A stretch of DNA of 64,000 nt from Nocardioides pinisoli. GTDB taxonomy: Bacteria; Actinomycetota; Actinomycetes; Propionibacteriales; Nocardioidaceae. Where the stretch lies: positions 620,001 to 684,000 of the forward strand of contig NZ_JANARS010000001.1 in assembly GCF_024199985.1 (NCBI RefSeq), written 5' to 3'. Both the position numbers and the translations under genes were made by a program. The notes under the pieces were generated by a model that worked only from the letters and a program-made list of their open reading frames with translations, was not told where the DNA came from and did no database searches. Of the stretch, positions 60,380-64,000 are shown piece after piece (the first letter of the stretch is position 1; every line of letters begins with the position of its first letter).

Positions 60380-61281
60380 GCTGCTGCTCCTTCGCGAGCG
60401 GTCTCGGCGGTGAGCTCGAGGAACATCTCCTCCAGGCCGGCGCCGTCGGCGGCGCGCAGCTCGCGCAGGACGACGCCGGCACGGTGTGCCGTCTCGCCCA
60501 CGAGCTCGGGGTCGGCGTCGGCCCGCAGGCCGCCGTCGACGGGGTTGGTGACGACCGACGCCTCGTGCAGGGCACGGGCGAGGTGGTCCTGCTGGGCGGG
60601 GTCGGCGGTGCGGACGAGGGTGCCGGCCGCTGCGAGCAGCTCGGCCTTGCTGCCCTGCGCCACGATGCGGCCCTGGCCGATGACGACGAGGTCGTCGGCG
60701 ATGACCTCGATCTCGTGGAGCAGGTGCGAGGACAGCAGCACGGTGCCGCCCTGGTCGGCGAAGCCGCGGAGCAGGTCGCGCATCCAGCGGATGCCGGCCG
60801 GGTCGAGGCCGTTGGCCGGCTCGTCGAGGACCAGCACCTGCGGGTCGCCGATGAGGGCGGTCGCGATGCCGAGGCGCTGGCGCATGCCGAGGGAGTAGTT
60901 GCGGACCCGCCGATCGGCCTCGCTCTCGGTCAGTCCGACGCGCGCCAGGGTCGCCGCAACCCGCGACTTGGGCAGGCCCATCGTCTGGGCGGCGATCGCG
61001 AGGATCTCGCGGCCGGTGCGTCCGGCGTGCTGCGCGGAGGCGTCCAGCAGGACGCCGACCTCGAGGCCGGGGTTGACCAGCTCGTGGTAGTCGCGGCCGG
61101 TGATGGTCACCCGTCCGGCGCTGGGCCGGGTGAGGCCGACCATCATGCGCATGGTGGTGGACTTGCCGGCGCCGTTGGGACCGAGGAAGCCGGTCACGCG
61201 ACCGGTCGCGGCCGTGAAGGAGACGCTGTCGACGGCCGTGAACGGGCCGTACTGCTTGGTGAGGTGCTCGACGCTGATCAT
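60376..61281 (-). CDS. ABC transporter ATP-binding protein
   Basis: The 301-residue ATPase has Walker A GPNGAGKSTTMRMM, signature YSLGMRQRLGIA (in place of LSGGQ), Walker B VLVLDEPANGLDP and switch His in SSHLLHE. This is the DrrA/CcmA-like branch for ABC-2 exporters. A 75-residue C-terminal region follows (about 220-301). It is the first gene of the pair. The leading GAGGGT lies seven bases before the ATG, a weak match to the leaderless pattern. Confidence 0.95.
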   Translation of the reverse strand: MISVEHLTKQYGPFTAVDSVSFTAATGRVTGFLGPNGAGKSTTMRMMVGLTRPSAGRVTITGRDYHELVNPGLEVGVLLDASAQHAGRTGREILAIAAQTMGLPKSRVAATLARVGLTESEADRRVRNYSLGMRQRLGIATALIGDPQVLVLDEPANGLDPAGIRWMRDLLRGFADQGGTVLLSSHLLHEIEVIADDLVVIGQGRIVAQGSKAELLAAAGTLVRTADPAQQDHLARALHEASVVTNPVDGGLRADADPELVGETAHRAGVVLRELRAADGAGLEEMFLELTAETAREGAAA

Positions 61282-61425
61282 GGGTCCAACCCTCGCGGTC
61301 GAGGGCCGCCCGGCACATCGGGGACGGCACCCCGCCGGCCCCTGAGGAGGACCCTGAGAAACCCCGCACGGAGGACCGGCAGCCGGGCTCGGGGTGCGGA
61401 TGGGGGGGAGTTGGGCCCGACTTGG

Positions 61426-61431
61426 GACACT
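61426..61431 (+). promoter_or_regulatory. -10-like hexamer GACACT, leaderless start
   Basis: GACACT ends six bases before GTG 61438. Confidence 0.4.
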
Positions 61432-61437
61432 GGCGGG

Positions 61438-62607
61438 GTGAGCCAGCCCACCACGCACCGCCCGCCCCAGGTCAGCCTGGCCTCGGGCATCGTCATCTTC
61501 TCCTCGGTGGTGGTGCTCCTCACCGCGTGGGAGCGGGTCACCTCGCTCCGCTCGCTCGAGACGCAGGAGGCCATCCGCGACGTCATCAGCGGCGCCCCGT
61601 TCTCCTCGCTCGGCCTGACTGTCTCGAGCACCACCGAGCTCCTGCGGATCTCGTGCATGGTCGCCGCGGCGGCCGCGTGCGCGACCGCGATCCTCGGCTG
61701 GTACGTCCGCAAGCCCGACCGCTCCTCACGCCTCGCGCTGACCCTGTTCGCCGTCGTCGTCTTCCTCACCGGCATCCCGGCCGGCGGGCTGGCCGGCTCC
61801 TTCGTCGCTGCAGGAGCGGCGATGCTGTGGATGCAGCCGGCGCGCGAGTGGTTCGCCACGGGACGCTGGACCCCGCCGGACCCGGCCCCCGCCAAGGACT
61901 CGCGTGCCGAGCGCGGCGCCTCGGGTCCCACCGACCCGTGGGGCCGTCCGCCCACCGACGGCGGTGCCCCGGCCGGCGCTCCCCCGGAAGGACCGCCTCC
62001 GGCCAGCAGGCCCTTCGGCGAGTCGCCCTACGGCCAGCCCTTCCCGCAGCAGCCCTCCGCCTGGCAACCCGGTCCGCAGCAGCCCTTCACCGGTCAGCCT
62101 GGCCCGCAGCACCCCGCCCCGGCGCCGTACGCCCCTCCGGCCCCGGACTGGCAGCGACGCCAGCTCCTCGACGCGCGGCCCGGTGCGATGGTCGCGGCCT
62201 TCGTGATCACCGTCGTCACCGCGGGCGGCCTCCTCACCCTCTCGCTCCTCTGGCTGGCGATCGCGGGCTTCTCGCCCGACTTCCTGCAGAGCGCCCTGGA
62301 GCAGCAGCAGCCCGAGCTGCTCGACGACGGGCTCAGCCTGGAGCAGGTGCGCACGACCGTGTTCGCGCTGGCCGGGGCCTTCGTCGTGTGGTGCCTCGTC
62401 GCGCTGGTGCTGGCCGGCTTCGCGATGGCGCGTCGGGAGTGGGCACGTCGCGGCCTGATGGTCAGCGCCGCCTTCAGCGCCGGCGCCTGCTTCGCCCTGG
62501 TCCTCAACACCCCGCTCGTCCTGGTGCCCGCCGCGGCCGCCCTGGCGACCGTCGTGTGCCTGAGGCGCGTCGAGGTGCGCCGGTGGTTCGAGCTCGACCC
62601 GCGCTGA
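61438..62607 (+). CDS. Membrane protein with Pro/Gly/Gln-rich cytoplasmic linker
   Basis: The 389-residue product has an N-terminal group of three to four hydrophobic segments (about 10-140), a 110-residue linker of Pro, Gly and Gln (with PQQP and GPQ runs), and three further membrane segments (about 250-380). It shares the linker style with the protein encoded next. No enzyme motif is seen. GTG start at 61438. Function unknown. Confidence 0.7.
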   Translation: MSQPTTHRPPQVSLASGIVIFSSVVVLLTAWERVTSLRSLETQEAIRDVISGAPFSSLGLTVSSTTELLRISCMVAAAAACATAILGWYVRKPDRSSRLALTLFAVVVFLTGIPAGGLAGSFVAAGAAMLWMQPAREWFATGRWTPPDPAPAKDSRAERGASGPTDPWGRPPTDGGAPAGAPPEGPPPASRPFGESPYGQPFPQQPSAWQPGPQQPFTGQPGPQHPAPAPYAPPAPDWQRRQLLDARPGAMVAAFVITVVTAGGLLTLSLLWLAIAGFSPDFLQSALEQQQPELLDDGLSLEQVRTTVFALAGAFVVWCLVALVLAGFAMARREWARRGLMVSAAFSAGACFALVLNTPLVLVPAAAALATVVCLRRVEVRRWFELDPR

Positions 62608-62658
62608 GGTGCACGCGGGCGGGCGCCGCTGCTACCGCTGACGTGGTGAGATAGAGAC

Positions 62659-63492
62659 ATGAGCGAGCCCGGACCCACGCACCAGCCCTACGGCCAGGGC
62701 GATCCCTACGGCCAGCAGCCCGGCGGGCAGCCCTACCCCTACGGTCAGCAGCCCGCCTACGGCCAGCAGCCGACGGGCGACCGGCGTCCCGGCACGGTGA
62801 CCGCCGCTGCCTGGATCAGCATCGTCTTCTCCGCCATCAGCGCCGTGATGTTCGGGTTCACGGGCCTCGCCCTGCTCGTCGCCCGCGACGAGGTGATCCG
62901 GGAGATGGAGCGCGTCCCGGAATTCCAGGACGCCAACATCGACGCCGACGCCGCGGTGGGCGTGCTGTTCGCCGTCATCCTCGGGCTCGTCGTGTGGGCG
63001 ATCATCGCGATCGTGCTGGCGGTCTTCGTGCTGCGCCGCTCCAACGTGGCCCGGATCCTGCTCGTCATCTCCAGCTCGGTGGTCGCCCTGTTCTCGCTCC
63101 TCGGGGTCACCAGCGGCGTCTCGGTCGTCACGCTGATCGCCTCGATCGCCGTCATCGTGCTGCTCTTCGTCGGCGGCGCCAGCGCCTGGTTCAAGGGGAT
63201 CCCAGCCGGCGCGGGCGCCTACCCCGGCTACGGCGGTCAGTACGGCGGCCAGTACGGCGGCCCGTACGGCGGCCAGGCGAGCGACCCCTATGGCCAGCAG
63301 CCCGGCCAGCAGTCCACGCCCCAGGCGACACCACCGTCCATGCCGCAGTACCCGCCGCCGCCGAGCAGCACGCCCTACGGGCAGGGCGACCCCTACGGCC
63401 CGGGCAGCCAGGACAACCCCTACGGCCAGCCGCGACCGGCCGACGACGAGGGCGGCTCCGAGCACCCGCCGCGCGACTACCCGGGCCGCTGA
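62659..63492 (+). CDS. Membrane protein with YGQ-rich flanks
   Basis: The 277-residue product has an N-terminal tail with repeated YGQ/DPYGQ units (residues 10-38), four hydrophobic segments (about 45-180), then a C-terminal Gly/Tyr/Gln-rich tail with GGQYGGQYGGPYGGQ and further DPYGQ copies. Both tails are probably disordered and cytoplasmic; they may drive interactions. Same strand as the previous gene, 51 bp apart. Similar Pro/Gly/Tyr-tailed proteins are common in actinobacteria; none is characterised here. Confidence 0.75.
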   Translation: MSEPGPTHQPYGQGDPYGQQPGGQPYPYGQQPAYGQQPTGDRRPGTVTAAAWISIVFSAISAVMFGFTGLALLVARDEVIREMERVPEFQDANIDADAAVGVLFAVILGLVVWAIIAIVLAVFVLRRSNVARILLVISSSVVALFSLLGVTSGVSVVTLIASIAVIVLLFVGGASAWFKGIPAGAGAYPGYGGQYGGQYGGPYGGQASDPYGQQPGQQSTPQATPPSMPQYPPPPSSTPYGQGDPYGPGSQDNPYGQPRPADDEGGSEHPPRDYPGR

Positions 63493-63509
63493 CCTGAGGG
63501 GGCGCGACC

Positions 63510-64000
63510 TCAGCGCGACAGGTCGGCGGCTGCGAGACGTCGTACGCCCTCGCTGATCACGTCGGGCTCCTTGCAGAACGCCCACCGCACGAGCTGGCGG
63601 CCCGCCTGCTGGTCGTCGTAGAACCCCTGCGTGGGGATGGCGACCACCCCGGCCAGCTCGGGCAGGGCCAGGCAGAACGCGCGACCGTCCGGCCACCCGA
63701 GGTGGCCGACGTCGGTGGTCGCGAAGTAGGTGCCCTCGGGGACCCGCGGCACGAGCCCGGCGGCGGCGAGCCCGTCGCACAGCAGGTCGCGGCGGCCCTG
63801 CAGGTCGCGCGCGAGCTCGCGCGGCCAGTCCGGCTCGTGGTCGAGTGCGTGCGCGACGGCGGGCTGCAGCGGGGAGCCGGAGGTGAAGGTGAGCCACTGC
63901 TTGGCGGCGAGCACGGCCTGTGCCAGCGGCTCGGGTCCGGTGGCCCAGCCGACCTTCCAGCCGGTGAAGCTGTAGGACTTGCCCGCGCTCGACAGCGTGA
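63510..64000 (-). CDS. PLP-dependent aminotransferase (kynurenine/DapC-like), cut off at the window edge
   Basis: The frame runs on to the right edge on the minus strand, so only the C-terminal part (about 163 residues) is seen. It includes LSSAGKSYSFTGWKVGW, with the Lys that carries pyridoxal phosphate, and LRWAF-like end residues (VRWAFCKE with the substrate-binding Arg). This is the class I aminotransferase branch of kynurenine-oxoglutarate and N-succinyldiaminopimelate transaminases. The start is outside the window; the converging gene is 17 bp away. Confidence 0.9.
   Translation of the reverse strand, partial: TLSSAGKSYSFTGWKVGWATGPEPLAQAVLAAKQWLTFTSGSPLQPAVAHALDHEPDWPRELARDLQGRRDLLCDGLAAAGLVPRVPEGTYFATTDVGHLGWPDGRAFCLALPELAGVVAIPTQGFYDDQQAGRQLVRWAFCKEPDVISEGVRRLAAADLSR

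Overview
The window is one stretch of very GC-rich chromosome from an actinomycete. The best guess is a Nocardioides-like member of the Nocardioidaceae, inferred from gene content and codon use. Supporting traits are a mycothiol-type MDMPI protein, an HspR-controlled dnaK-grpE-dnaJ operon with HAIR operators, many GTG starts, ATGA/GTGA gene overlaps, and repeated -10 hexamers lying 6-8 nt upstream of start codons (leaderless transcripts). No rRNA, tRNA, CRISPR array, intact insertion sequence or prophage was seen.

Layout. 1-5034: an MDMPI-family protein, a DUF427 protein, then a minus-strand M20 peptidase/MFS pair and a nitroreductase. 5142-8966: histidine breakdown (an M20-type amidohydrolase, hutF, hutI), with a 130-bp hairpin-rich segment between the first two genes. 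9219-12358: a 38-aa small protein and a large ATPase-LuxR regulator whose 5' end carries 39-bp direct repeats. 12405-15539: an unusual redox cassette of two thioredoxin-like ferredoxins, a JmjC-type cupin oxygenase and an acidic tandem-repeat protein. 15585-20965: two MFS carriers, a WXG100-like pair, a GTPase and a membrane-anchored protein. 21057-24902: a natural fusion of DabB and DabA (inorganic carbon uptake). 24914-28932: M3 peptidase, SGNH hydrolase, GNAT and Dabb proteins.

29131-33381 is the heat-shock operon dnaK-grpE-dnaJ-hspR. The HspR repressor probably acts on HAIR sites before dnaK and before the separate clpB (39503-42088). Between them, 33502-35012 looks like a complete retron: a promoter, a structured leader bounded by a perfect 13-bp inverted repeat (a1/a2), and a YADD reverse transcriptase. 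This is the most striking system in the window. Around it lie a small zinc-motif protein, a PlsC acyltransferase, a frameshifted membrane-anchored gene, an aldo/keto reductase and a pentapeptide-repeat protein.

42267-64000 is mostly metabolic and envelope genes: CPBP protease, secreted metalloprotease, DoxX, a GlcD-type oxidase facing a 2-hydroxyacid dehydrogenase, GAF histidine kinase, FAD oxidoreductase, M14 carboxypeptidase, SDRs, a CYP152-like peroxygenase next to a YihY protein, PfkB kinase with isochorismatase, an ABC exporter pair, two proline-rich membrane proteins, and a truncated aminotransferase at the right edge. Several convergent pairs are separated by long perfect hairpins. A double-hairpin repeat occurs twice (28539-28597 and 42105-42177).
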